A stretch of DNA of 64,000 nt. Origin: Sphingomonas sp. PP-CE-1G-424. GTDB taxonomy: Bacteria; Pseudomonadota; Alphaproteobacteria; Sphingomonadales; Sphingomonadaceae. The notes beneath the pieces were generated by a model, which worked only from the letters and a program-made list of their open reading frames with translations, ran no database searches and was not told the origin of the DNA. Positions 16,611-26,700 of the stretch are shown here, piece after piece. Every line of letters begins with the position of its first letter. Positions within the stretch are counted from its first letter, which is position 1. The position numbers were made by a program, and so were the translations under genes. The stretch is from positions 434,001 through 498,000 of the forward strand of contig NZ_SLXW01000003.1 in NCBI RefSeq assembly GCF_004341085.1, in the 5' to 3' direction.

Positions 16611-17756
16611 ATGGATGGGAAGATCTGGCGCGGGGTTCAGTCCCTGCTGGACGCCTATGTCCGGATCGCTGGCGGCGACACGGCGGTTATCCTGTATACC
16701 AGCGACAGCCAACGGTCCGCCGCCCTCGTCTGCGCCGCGCTCGAGATGCGCGCCATCCCCGCGATACGCGTGTGGATGGCGCCGCTTGTCGACGAGACGT
16801 TCGAGGAGAGGCTCATTGCGACCTTGCCAGCGGTCGACGCGTTCGCGGGGCGGCTGATCCTGTTGTCGTTCGAACGCGACACCTTCTCGCATACCGGTGC
16901 GCTGACCCGCGCGTTGTCGATCTATCCGCCGGAACGCCTGCGAATATTCCGCTCGATCAGCGCCAGCGACAGCCTGTTCGCGGATGCGCTGCTCGCGAGC
17001 CCCGACGAGCTCTCCCGACGCAACGTCGCCATCCTCGAACGGTTGACGCGCGCGTCGCACCTGCGGATCACGACGCGGGGCGGCACCGATCTTGAGGTCA
17101 CGCTCGATGCCAAGCACCGCTGGATCAGCAACCGCGGCCCCGCGCGCGAGGTTGGCACGGTGATCCTGCCGGCGGGCGAGGTTGCTACGTTTCCCGCGAA
17201 GATTTCGGGCGTTCACGTCGCGGACTTCGCCTATAACGTGAACGCGATCACCGACGACGACGTGCGGCTGGAGACCTTCCCGGTAACGATCGAGATCGAG
17301 GGCGGGCGGGTCGTCGCGCATCGCTGCGAAGACGCACGGACGATGCGGTTCCTGGACTCTGCACTGACCACGCATTGCGCCTATAATGTCGGCGAGCTCG
17401 GTTTCGGCACGAACTTCGGAATCGGCGAGCCGATCGCGATGAACTCGCACATCAACGAACGCCGGCCGGGCGTGCATATCGGGCTCGGCCAGCATAACCA
17501 GGACCCGGGCGTGGTCGGCTATCAATGTGCGATCCACCTCGACCTTATCGCGCGCGGCGGGATCGTCGAGGTCGACGGCAGTGGTGATGTCATCGATCTC
17601 GAGCATCTGTTGCCGTCGGACGCACCGCATCCCGAAAGCACGCGCGACGAAGACGTGTTTTCGCCCGACACGTTGCAGATCGAGGACGGCGACTGCTGCG
17701 GGTTGTTGTCGGACGGTGTGCTGACGCCGTGCCCTGCGCCACTGGTCGCGGCATGA
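16611..17756 (+). CDS. M29-like (aminopeptidase T-type) metalloenzyme
   Basis: A 381-residue protein resembling the C-terminal part of M29 thermophilic aminopeptidases, which use two metal ions to remove N-terminal residues. The signature region is GELGFGTN (261-268) followed by NSHINERRPGVHIGLGQHN (278-296). It offers Glu262, His280, Glu283, His289 and His295 as likely metal ligands. The first ~150 residues form an alpha/beta region without a familiar motif. The C-terminus is cysteine-bearing (EDGDCCGLLSDG). The start lies four bases after the small repeat protein, and the stop overlaps the methyltransferase start (ATGA). It may trim or otherwise process the small protein, or have been repurposed for non-proteolytic chemistry. 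Confidence 0.75.
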   Translation: MDGKIWRGVQSLLDAYVRIAGGDTAVILYTSDSQRSAALVCAALEMRAIPAIRVWMAPLVDETFEERLIATLPAVDAFAGRLILLSFERDTFSHTGALTRALSIYPPERLRIFRSISASDSLFADALLASPDELSRRNVAILERLTRASHLRITTRGGTDLEVTLDAKHRWISNRGPAREVGTVILPAGEVATFPAKISGVHVADFAYNVNAITDDDVRLETFPVTIEIEGGRVVAHRCEDARTMRFLDSALTTHCAYNVGELGFGTNFGIGEPIAMNSHINERRPGVHIGLGQHNQDPGVVGYQCAIHLDLIARGGIVEVDGSGDVIDLEHLLPSDAPHPESTRDEDVFSPDTLQIEDGDCCGLLSDGVLTPCPAPLVAA

Positions 17757-18520
17757 ACTACTGGACCGCCGCACCCGACATCGTCGACGCGTTCGTGCAG
17801 CCGGGCGGGCAGGAGGGCACCAGCATCCCGCTCGAACTGACGCTGCGTACGCTGACCGCGGTGTTGCCCGAGCGGCCGTTGCGCGTGGTTGATCTCGGGG
17901 GTGGCGACGCAGCGTTGGCGGTTCGGCTGGCAATGGCAGGGTATGAGGTCGTGGTCCAGGATATCGACCCGCAGATGATCGCGCTCGGCGAGCAGCGGCT
18001 GGCGCGCTGCCCCAGCGCGATCCAAGACCGGGTCCGGCTGATCTGCGCGGATGGTGCGACGATGGCGGCGGACCAGGCTGAGGTGGCCGATCTCGTCTGT
18101 TGCCATAGCGTCCTGATGTACGAGGATGATCCCGCGCCACTGGTCCGCACTGCGGTCGCGCTGTGCAAGACGGGCGGGCTCGTGTCGATCGTCGCGATCA
18201 ACCCGGCGGCGGCGGCGATGCGATCCGGGCTGGCGGGCCGGTGGGCCGAGGCGCGCATCGCGCTGGAGACGGGCAGCGACGCGCATGGTCCTTACGCTGC
18301 GAGTCGTAATCATACGCGTGCAACGGTCGAGGCGCTGCTGAGCGAGGCGGGCGCCGGGATCGTCGAATGGTCGGGCATCGGCATCTTTACCGATCACCAC
18401 GCTGGTCCGATCTTGGCGGATGATCCCGAGGACGTGTTGCGGGCCGAATGGCTGGCGGGCCGGCTGGACCCGTATCGGCAGGTCGCGCGCTGCTATCATC
18501 TCATCGCGACCAAGCTTTAG
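17753..18520 (+). CDS. Class I SAM methyltransferase, CmoM-like
   Basis: A 255-residue Rossmann-fold methyltransferase. Motif I is VVDLGGGDAALAVRLA (~44-59) with an acidic strand-2 end at VQDIDP; motif IV is CCHSVLMYEDDP. The overall pattern, including the C-terminal DPYRQVARCYHLIA, resembles CmoM/SmtA, which methylates the wobble uridine carboxymethoxy group of tRNA. However, it is translationally coupled (ATGA) to the M29-like gene and the repeat protein, which argues for a peptide or small-molecule target such as a carboxylate. The next gene, lepA, starts 45 bases downstream and may simply be read through. Enzyme class is sure; target is unknown. Confidence 0.82.
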   Translation: MNYWTAAPDIVDAFVQPGGQEGTSIPLELTLRTLTAVLPERPLRVVDLGGGDAALAVRLAMAGYEVVVQDIDPQMIALGEQRLARCPSAIQDRVRLICADGATMAADQAEVADLVCCHSVLMYEDDPAPLVRTAVALCKTGGLVSIVAINPAAAAMRSGLAGRWAEARIALETGSDAHGPYAASRNHTRATVEALLSEAGAGIVEWSGIGIFTDHHAGPILADDPEDVLRAEWLAGRLDPYRQVARCYHLIATKL

Positions 18521-18565
18521 GTCGGCCGTCTATCCCCCGCGCGGCGTCGCTGCTAGGAGCGCGCC

Positions 18566-20386
18566 ATGACTCCGCTCGACCGCATCCGCAATTTCTCCAT
18601 CATCGCCCATATCGACCATGGCAAGTCGACGCTCGCCGACCGGCTGATCCAGGAAACTGGCGGCCTGACCGCGCGCGAAATGTCCGAGCAGGTGCTCGAC
18701 AACATGGACATCGAGAAGGAGCGCGGGATCACGATCAAGGCGCAGACCGTGCGTCTCGCGTACAAAGCCAAGGACGGCCTCGATTACGTCCTCAACCTGA
18801 TGGACACGCCGGGGCATGTCGACTTCGCCTATGAAGTGAGCCGCAGCCTGGCCGCGTGCGAAGGCGCGCTGCTGGTGGTCGATGCGGCGCAGGGCGTCGA
18901 GGCGCAAACGCTCGCCAACGTGTACCAGTCGATCGAGCACGACCACGAGATCGTGCCGGTGATCAACAAGATCGATCTGCCCGCCGCCGAACCCGAGAAG
19001 GTCCGCAAGGAAATCGAGGACGTGATCGGCATCGACGCGTCCGAGGCGGTGCTGGCGTCGGCCAAGTCGGGGATCGGCATCGTCGAGATCCTCGAGGCGA
19101 TCGTCACCAAGATCCCGCCACCCAGCGGCGACCCGGAGGCGCCGCTGAAGGCGATGCTCGTCGACAGCTGGTACGATCCGTATCTCGGCGTCGTCATCCT
19201 CGTGCGCGTGATCGACGGCGTCCTGAAAAAGGGCCAGCAGATCAAGTTCATGCAGACCGGCACGATGCATCTGGTCGACCGGGTCGGCTGTTTCCGTCCG
19301 AAGATCGAGCAGCTGACCGAGCTCGGCACCGGCGAGATGGGCTTCATCACCGCGCAGATCAAAGAGGTCGCGCAGACGCGCGTCGGCGACACGATCACCG
19401 ATGCCAAGCGGCCTGCGCTCGAAGCGCTCGCGGGTTTCAAGGAAGTTCAGCCGGTCGTCTTCTGCGGGATGTTCCCGGTCGATGCCGCCGAGTTCGAGAA
19501 GCTGCGTGAGAGCATCTCGAAGCTGCGGCTGAACGATGCGAGCTTCTCGTTCGAGATGGAGACGTCGGCCGCACTGGGCTTCGGCTTCCGCTGCGGGTTC
19601 CTCGGGCTGTTGCATCTGGAGATCATCCAGGAGCGGCTGACGCGCGAATATGATCTGGACCTGATCACCACCGCGCCGTCCGTCGTCTATGAGATCGAGC
19701 TGACCCACCCCGATCCGTCCGGCACGACGCATATCGAGCTGCACAACCCCGCCGACATGCCCGAGCCGAACAAGATCGCGACGATCAGCGAGCCGTGGAT
19801 CGAGGCCACGATCTATGTTCCCGACGAGTATCTCGGCAGCGTCCTGAAGCTCTGTCAGGACCGCCGCGGCATCCAGAAGAACCTCACCTATGTCGGCGGT
19901 CGTGCGCAGGCGACCTACGAACTGCCGCTGAACGAAGTGGTGTTCGATTTCTACGATCGGTTGAAGTCGATGTCGAAGGGCTATGCCAGCTTCGACTATC
20001 ACCAGATCGGCTACCGCGAGGGCGACCTCGTCAAGATGGGCATCCTCGTCAACGAGGAGCCGGTCGATGCGCTGAGCATGATCGTCCACCGCGGCACCGC
20101 CGAAGTGCGCGGCCGTGGCATGGTCGAGCGCTTGAAGGAGCTGATCCCGCGCCATCTGTTCAAGATTCCTATTCAGGCGGCGATCGGCGGCAAGGTGATC
20201 GCGCGCGAGACGATCAGCGCGATGCGCAAGGACGTGACCGCGAAATGCTACGGCGGTGACGCGAGCCGCAAGAAGAAGCTTCTGGAAAAGCAGAAGAAGG
20301 GCAAGCTGAAGATGCGCGAATACGGTTCGGTCAGCATTCCTCAGGAGGCGTTTATTGCAGCGCTGCGGATGGGCGACGACGCGTAG
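18566..20386 (+). CDS. lepA: Elongation factor 4 (LepA)
   Basis: A 606-residue translational GTPase that back-translocates or remodels stalled ribosomes, acting in the cytoplasm and at the membrane. The G1 motif is [13 protein letters not shown] near residue 12, G3 is DTPGHVDF, and G4 is NKIDLPAA. The LepA-specific C-terminal domain has [17 protein letters not shown] and ends [15 protein letters not shown]. Length matches the family (~600). It is the fourth gene on this strand after the small-protein cassette. Confidence 0.98.
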   Translation: MTPLDRIRNFSIIAHIDHGKSTLADRLIQETGGLTAREMSEQVLDNMDIEKERGITIKAQTVRLAYKAKDGLDYVLNLMDTPGHVDFAYEVSRSLAACEGALLVVDAAQGVEAQTLANVYQSIEHDHEIVPVINKIDLPAAEPEKVRKEIEDVIGIDASEAVLASAKSGIGIVEILEAIVTKIPPPSGDPEAPLKAMLVDSWYDPYLGVVILVRVIDGVLKKGQQIKFMQTGTMHLVDRVGCFRPKIEQLTELGTGEMGFITAQIKEVAQTRVGDTITDAKRPALEALAGFKEVQPVVFCGMFPVDAAEFEKLRESISKLRLNDASFSFEMETSAALGFGFRCGFLGLLHLEIIQERLTREYDLDLITTAPSVVYEIELTHPDPSGTTHIELHNPADMPEPNKIATISEPWIEATIYVPDEYLGSVLKLCQDRRGIQKNLTYVGGRAQATYELPLNEVVFDFYDRLKSMSKGYASFDYHQIGYREGDLVKMGILVNEEPVDALSMIVHRGTAEVRGRGMVERLKELIPRHLFKIPIQAAIGGKVIARETISAMRKDVTAKCYGGDASRKKKLLEKQKKGKLKMREYGSVSIPQEAFIAALRMGDDA

Positions 20387-20528
20387 GCGCCCAAGGCTAG
20401 GCGGGGCAGCACGTTAGCCGAGGCGGACGGCGACCGGCCGAGCTCGTATTCGGCGTGTCGTGCGAGGCCGCAGCTTTGCCACGGCGAAGCAGCGGTCGCA
20501 TTCGAACGTCACTCCGCTACTCCTTGTT

Positions 20529-20574
20529 CTCCCGCAAATGCGGGAGCCCAGTCTGGATCCCCGCCTTCGCGGGG
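20529..20574. repeat. Palindromic repeat (two hairpins)
   Basis: CTCCCGC-AAAT-GCGGGAG (20529-20546) and CCCCGC-CTTC-GCGGGG (20559-20574) are two perfect stems separated by CCCAGTCTGGAT. This REP-like unit lies in the gap between lepA and a small membrane-protein gene, the rest of which shows nothing else. Confidence 0.65.
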
Positions 20575-20650
20575 AAACATGCTACCCTTGTCTGTAGAGG
20601 ACAAACGCCGCACCAGCCGGAGTGGTGCAGAGCATCGGCATCCGCCGCCA

Positions 20651-20881
20651 TCACTCGTACGTCGCGATTCCGAACGCAATGTAGCCGACGCATAGGATAA
20701 TCCGCGTCAACCAGGCTGCTTCGCCGTGGAGCGCCACGGTCGCAGCGATCGCGACGATCCAGGCCGCCATGATTGCCCAAGCCTGCCAGGCGAAAGGGAA
20801 CGGGAAGATGCCACCGGTCATGCTAGGTTCGAACCAGCCCGAGCCTCGGATCGACAGCCAGAATCGCATCAGCAGGTCCAT
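20651..20881 (-). CDS. Small integral membrane protein, unknown
   Basis: A 76-residue hydrophobic protein with one or two membrane-spanning segments (AWQAWAIMAAWIVAIAATVA and LTRIILCVGYIAFGIATYE). The N-terminus MDLLMRFWLSIRGSGWF is short and basic/aromatic. It has no recognised domain. It is transcribed alone, opposite to lepA and the following TonB receptor gene. Coding character is plausible because hydrophobic segments are intact and GC phase is normal, but there is no homology-based support here. Confidence 0.5.
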   Translation of the reverse strand: MDLLMRFWLSIRGSGWFEPSMTGGIFPFPFAWQAWAIMAAWIVAIAATVALHGEAAWLTRIILCVGYIAFGIATYE

Positions 20882-21146
20882 GACGCGGTGCTAGCATGGC
20901 CTATCCGCCAGTCGCGAGCGGCAAAAATATCGCACTATTCTGCAAACCGCTGCGTGCAAAAACACGTCGTAACCAACTGTCATCATACCAACACAATCCC
21001 CGCCTAACCGCCGGATCGGGGAGTGAGCGTCGCGAGGCGTCGTCGAGCCGTCCGGGGAGGGCGGTCGAGGACAAGCCGCGACGTTTTATTTTTGGGATGT
21101 GCGGTCGGTCGTCAGGGACGGCGCCGCATTATTGGGGAATAGAATT

Positions 21147-23459
21147 TTGAGGATTTCGGTCGTTAAGTCGGCGCTGATGCTCGGCGTCGCGTGTGGTTCG
21201 GTGCTGATCGGGTCGGCGGCGCTCGCGCAGGATGCAGCGCCCGTCCAGGAGCAGGCTGCTCCGGCGGAAGGTCTCGGCGATATCGTCGTCACCGCGGAGC
21301 GTCGTTCGGAAAACCTCCAGAAGGTGCCGCTGTCGGTCGGCGTCGCGTCGGGCGATGCTCTGCGCGCCTACACCGCAGGCGGCGACGACACGTTGCTCGC
21401 GCTGTCGGGCCGCGTCCCCGGCCTGTACGTCGAATCGACGACCGGCCGCATCTTCCCGCGCTTCTACATCCGCGGTCTCGGCAACATCGATTTCTACCTC
21501 GGCGCCTCGCAGCCGGTCACGATCATCCAGGACGACGTGATCCTCGAGCATGTCGTGCTGAAGTCGAACCCGGTGTTCGATGTCCGCCAGGTCGAAGTAT
21601 TGCGCGGCCCGCAGGGCTCGCTGTTCGGTCGCAACACCACCGCCGGTATCATCAAGTTCGACACCAACAAGCCCACCAACGACTTCGACAGCCGTGCGTC
21701 GGCCTCGGTCGGTTCGTACAATAGCGTCAGCCTCGACGCCGGTGTCGGTGGCCCGCTGATCAAGGACCTGCTGGCGATCCGCCTGTCGACTATGATCCAG
21801 CACCGCGAGAACTATGTCGACAACCGGTTCGCCGGCGTCAGCGCCGACAATACCGCGACGCCGCGCAAGGACGCGATGGGCGGTTTCGACGATCGCAACG
21901 TCCGCGTGCAGCTGGCACTGACCCCCGGCGACCGCTTCACGCTGGACCTGTCGGGCCATGCGCGCTGGTATGATGGCACCTCGACGCTGTTCCACCGCGG
22001 TGCGCTGAAGAAGGGCTCGAACGACGTCTCGGCCGAGCCGCGCAACGTGGTGTCGTACGACGAAGGCAACGACAACCCGCAGAGCTACAACACCTATGGC
22101 GGCTCGGCCCGCGCGACCTACGACTTCGGTCCCGCCGCGCTGACCTCGATCACCGCATACGAGACGACCTCGGGGTTCAGCCGTGGCGACACCGATGGCG
22201 GTGCCGGCGCGAACTTCCCGGTCGGCGGCTTGGCAAACGGCTTCGGCCAGTCGCAGGGTCAGATCCGCGATCTCGATCAGTGGTCGCAGGAAATCCGGCT
22301 TGCGGGCACCCCCGGCGGTCGGTTCAACTGGCAGGTCGGCGGCCTGTATTTCGACACGCGCGACATCACCGACTTCTATCAGCGCGGGTTTTTCCTGACG
22401 ACGGCCGCGCGAAACCCCAACAACTGGGTACGCTTGCACGACGTCAACACGTCCTGGGCGGGCTTCGGGCAGGTCAGCTATGAGCTGGTCGACAAGCTGA
22501 CGCTGACCGTTGGCGGTCGCGTCACCGAGGACAAGAAGCGCACGCAGCTTCTGAAGACGGCGGACACCGCGGCGGGCGTGGTCACGTATCGCGGCCGTAC
22601 CGACGTGACGCTGAAGGCGACCAAGCCGAGCTGGGATGCGAGCCTGCTGTATCAGGCGAGCCCGGACGTCAGCCTCTACACGCGCGTTGCCGAAGGCTTC
22701 CGCGGGCCGACGATCCAGGGCCGCTCGGCGGTGTTCAATTCGGACTTCACGACCGCCAAGTCGGAGACGATCCTGTCGTGGGAGGGTGGCGTCAAGAGCC
22801 GCCTGCTGAACAACACGCTGAGCCTGAACGCGACGGTCTTCGCCTACCGGGTCAAGGACATCCAGCTCAACGGCAACGATGTGAACGGCAACGGCGTGCT
22901 GTTCAACGCCGACAAGGCGGATGCATACGGCATGGAGGCCGAGGCGAACTGGAAGCCGGTGCCGAACCTGACGCTCGGCGCGGGCCTCAGCCTGCTGCAC
23001 AGCAAGATCCGCGACAAGAACGTCTATGCTCAGGTCTGCATCCTGAACGGCGTGGTGGTCTGCACGGTCGAGGATCCGACGATCAAGGTCGGCGCTAATA
23101 CGTTCGCGCAGATCAATGGCAACCCGCTGCCGAATGCGCCCGAGTATAACGTCGACCTCAACGCCCGCTATGACCAGCCGCTCGGCAATGGCGGTCGCGC
23201 GTTCATCGCGGGCGACTTCAACATCCAGGGCTATACGCAGTTCGTGCTGTACAAGACCAAGGAGTTCACCGCGAACGGCAACTTCGAGGGTGGCTTGAAG
23301 ATCGGCTACGCCGCGCCGGACGATGCGTACGAACTGGCGGTGTTCGCGCGCAACATCACCGGCGAGAAGAACCTCAAGGGCGTGATCGAGAACTACATGG
23401 CGGCGGTGTTCAACGAACCGCGGATCATCGGCGTATCGCTCAGCGGCAAGTTCCGCTGA
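21147..23459 (+). CDS. TonB-dependent outer-membrane receptor
   Basis: A ~770-residue receptor. The preferred start is TTG, giving the signal peptide RISVVKSALMLGVACGSVLI (cleavage after ALAQ) with GGGGA eight bases upstream. An in-frame ATG 48 bases earlier would put a polar extension in front of it. The TonB box is GDIVVTAERR, then a plug (VPLSVGVASGDAL) with VEVLRGPQGSLFGRNTTAGI, and a barrel ending in SLSGKFR. The class resembles sphingomonad receptors often linked to plant polyphenol or polysaccharide uptake, but the ligand is unknown. No transporter or enzyme partners lie beside it. I see no Fur or PHO box in the 265 bases upstream. Confidence 0.92.
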   Translation: MRISVVKSALMLGVACGSVLIGSAALAQDAAPVQEQAAPAEGLGDIVVTAERRSENLQKVPLSVGVASGDALRAYTAGGDDTLLALSGRVPGLYVESTTGRIFPRFYIRGLGNIDFYLGASQPVTIIQDDVILEHVVLKSNPVFDVRQVEVLRGPQGSLFGRNTTAGIIKFDTNKPTNDFDSRASASVGSYNSVSLDAGVGGPLIKDLLAIRLSTMIQHRENYVDNRFAGVSADNTATPRKDAMGGFDDRNVRVQLALTPGDRFTLDLSGHARWYDGTSTLFHRGALKKGSNDVSAEPRNVVSYDEGNDNPQSYNTYGGSARATYDFGPAALTSITAYETTSGFSRGDTDGGAGANFPVGGLANGFGQSQGQIRDLDQWSQEIRLAGTPGGRFNWQVGGLYFDTRDITDFYQRGFFLTTAARNPNNWVRLHDVNTSWAGFGQVSYELVDKLTLTVGGRVTEDKKRTQLLKTADTAAGVVTYRGRTDVTLKATKPSWDASLLYQASPDVSLYTRVAEGFRGPTIQGRSAVFNSDFTTAKSETILSWEGGVKSRLLNNTLSLNATVFAYRVKDIQLNGNDVNGNGVLFNADKADAYGMEAEANWKPVPNLTLGAGLSLLHSKIRDKNVYAQVCILNGVVVCTVEDPTIKVGANTFAQINGNPLPNAPEYNVDLNARYDQPLGNGGRAFIAGDFNIQGYTQFVLYKTKEFTANGNFEGGLKIGYAAPDDAYELAVFARNITGEKNLKGVIENYMAAVFNEPRIIGVSLSGKFR

Positions 23460-23470
23460 TCTGACCTTCT

Positions 23471-23579
23471 CCCCTCCCGCATGCGGGAGGGGTAGGGGGT
23501 GGGCGCGCGCCATCACCGGACGCAACGTTGGTTCAAGCCGGGTGCCCACCCCTCGGTCCCCTCCCGCGTGCGGGAGGGG
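23471..23579. repeat. Palindromic repeat pair (CCCCTCCCGC family)
   Basis: Two 22-base hairpins, CCCCTCCCGC-NN-GCGGGAGGGG (23471-23492 and 23558-23579), flank a centre containing the inverted GGGGGTGGGC and GCCCACCCC. A related element with the same outer and inner blocks lies at 51395-51505. Confidence 0.75.
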
Positions 23580-23706
23580 ATGCCGCGATTCCGGGATCAT
23601 CCCTCCGCAGCGTGACGGATTTTTCAGCAGCGTCCGCCGGAACCGCGCTGTAGCGGCCTAAAATAGAAATTTGCCGTTTTCCTTCCGTCGGTTGATACTC
23701 CCCCTC

Positions 23707-26700
23707 ATGTCGCTCAATCCTGTCTTCTATGATGCAAGCGGCCGTCGTCGGCGGCGGTTCACCTTTGGCGTCGCGGCATTCGTCGCGCTGCTGCTGCTAT
23801 CGATCGCGATGTTCGCCGTTTCGATCGGTGCGGTGCCCACCGCGCCGCTGCTGCCGATCGAGCCCGAACACCCCGCGCTCCACAAGCTGCCCGCGCCGCG
23901 CGGTGGGATCCTTCGCGAGACCCGTCGCGACCTGAATTACTACGCCAAGCAACTGTTCGGGACGAGCGCGGCCAAGCCGGGTGTCGGCAACGGCGCCAAC
24001 CCGGCGCTTGCGATCGCCTTTCACGCGCCATGGGACGAGGCGAGCACCGCCAGCCTCGCGCGGCATGTCGAACAGCTCGACTGGCTGATCCCCGGCTGGG
24101 TCTCGATCACCGGCAAGGATCACCACATCACCGTGTTCCGCGATCAGGCGGGTCGCGATATCCTCAACAAGGCGGTCCACCGGCCAGTGATCCTGCCGAT
24201 GGTGCAGAACGCGGTCGACGGGAACTGGGACGGCGCGGGTAGCGCAGCCTTGTTCGCCGATCCGAAGGCGCGCGCTGCCTTCCTCGACAAGCTCGTGCCG
24301 TTCCTTGCCGCCAACCGCGCCGGCGGCGTGTTCTACGATTTCGAGGATCTGCCCGCGTCGGCACAGCCCAACTACCGCGCGTTCCTCGCCGAGACGCGTG
24401 CGCGGTTCGCGAGCCGCGGCTGGGTAGTCGCGATCGCCGCGCCGGTCGCCAACCCCGACTGGAATCTGCCCGCCTATGCCAAGGTGACCGACAAGATCTT
24501 CCTGATGGCGTATGACGAGCACGAAACAAGCGGCGCGCCAGGCCCGATCGCGTCGCAGCGCTGGTTCGCGCACATGGTGGCCGATGCGGCACGGGGCATC
24601 CCCCCCGCCAAGCTGGTCGTGGCGATAGGCTCCTATGCCTATGACTGGCACGCAGGCGCCGATGCCGGCAACGGCGATGCGCTCGACGTTGAGGAAGCGT
24701 GGCAGAACGCCGCGGACTCGGGCACCGTGCCGACCTTCGACAAGGCCAGCGGCAACAGCAGCTTCGCCTATTCCGAGGGTGGCGTGAAGCACCAGGTGTG
24801 GCTGCTCGATGCGGCGTCGGCGTACAACCAGATCGCGTTCCTGCAAAAGGCTGGCCTCGGCAGCGTGGCGCTCTGGCGTCTCGGGTCGGAGGATCCCGGG
24901 CTCTGGTCGATCTGGGGTCGCGATCATCGCAAGCTGCCGATCCCCGATTCGATCGACAAGATGCCGGCCGGCACCAATGTCGATATCGAGGGCAGCGGTG
25001 AAATCCTCAAGATCGCCGCCGAACCCGTCACCGGCATTCGCGATGCGGTGCCGGCGAAGGACGGCACGATCGCCGACGTCAATTTCACGCGGATGCCTTC
25101 GCCCTATGTCGTGGTGCGAACCGGCTATCGTCCGAAACAACTCGCGCTAACCTTCGACGACGGGCCCGATCCCGAATGGACGCCGCAGATCCTCGACGTC
25201 CTCAAGCGCGAGCATGCGCCTGCGACGTTCTTCGTGATCGGCGAGAATGCGCTGACCGAACGCACTCTGCTCGAGCGCATGGTCAACGAAGGCCATGAGA
25301 TCGGCAGCCACACCTACACGCACCCCAACCTTGCCAACGTCTCGCAACGGCAGGTGAAGTACGAGTTGAACACTACGCAGCGGCTGTTCCAGGCGTTCAC
25401 CGGGCGGTCGTTGCGGCTGTTCCGCGCCCCCTATTTCGGCGATGCCGAGCCGAGCACTGCGGACGAAATCCTGCCTGCGCTCGAAGCACAGAAGCGCGGC
25501 TATATCTCGGTCGGTCTCCACGTCGATCCCGACGACTGGAAGCGTCCCGGCGTCCAGGCGATCATCGACCGGACCATCGCTGGCGTCGAGGCGGGCAATC
25601 CCGAGCGCAGCGGCAACATCATCCTGCTCCACGACGCCGGCGGCAACCGCGCCGAGACCGTCGCCGCGCTGCCGATCATCATCGAGCGATTGCGGGCGAT
25701 GGGCTACAGCTTCGTTCCTGTGTCGACGCTTGCCGGGCTGTCGCGCAACCAGTCGATGCCGGTCATCTCGTCGAGCGACCGCGTTGCCGCTGTCGCCGAC
25801 CTCGCGCTGTTCAGCACGCTCGGCGGCATCGTCGTCGCGCTCCGCTGGATCTTCGGCATCGCGATCACGATCGGCATTTTGCGTGCGCTGGCCTTGTCTG
25901 CGCTCGCGCTGATCCAGGCCCGCCGCGAACTGAAGACGGTGTTCCCGGCGATCGATCCGTCGCGGTTCGTGACGGTGATGATCCCCGCGTTCAACGAGGA
26001 GCGCGTGATCGTGCGCGCCGTGGAGGGCGTGCTGGCGTCGAAGGACGTCGCGATCGAGGTCATCGTGATCGATGACGGGTCGAGCGACGGCACCAGTCGC
26101 GTCGTCGCCGAGGCGTTCGCCGGCGACGACCGCGTCCGCCTGCTCACGTTGGAGAACGGCGGCAAGGCACGGGCGCTGAACCGCGGTCTCGAACTGGCAC
26201 GCGGCGAGATCGTGATCGCGCTCGACGCCGATACGCAGTTCGAACCGATGACGATCGCCCGCCTCGCACGGTGGTTCGTCGATCCCGAGCTGGGCGCGGT
26301 CGCGGGTAACGCGAAGGTCGGCAACCGCGTCAACTTGATCACCAAATGGCAGGCGCTTGAGTACATCACCGCGCAGAATCTCGAGCGGCGCGCGCTCGCC
26401 CGGCTCAACGCGATGACCGTCGTGCCGGGGGCGGTCGGCGCGTGGCGGCTCGAGGCGATCCGCAGCGTCGGCGGCTATCCGGACGATACGCTTGCGGAGG
26501 ACCAGGACCTCACGATCGCGATCCAGCGTCACGGCTGGACCGTCCAGTACGACCAGTTCGCGATTGCTTGGACCGAGGCGCCCGAGACGATGCGTGCGCT
26601 CGCCAAGCAGCGGTTCCGCTGGGCGTTCGGGACGTTGCAGTGCCTCTACAAGCACCGCTCGGCGATCGGCCGGTCGCACCCGCGCGGACTCGGCTGGGTC

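Noticed and set aside
20882..21146. Fur or PHO box upstream of the third TonB receptor
   Set aside because: No TGATAAT-type inverted repeat or CTGTCAT direct repeat at the right period; one isolated CTGTCATCA is not enough.
21129..23600. 823-codon minus-strand frame opposite the TonB receptor
   Set aside because: Low-complexity Arg/Ala/Asp-rich antisense translation; no motif, and the plus-strand gene is certain.
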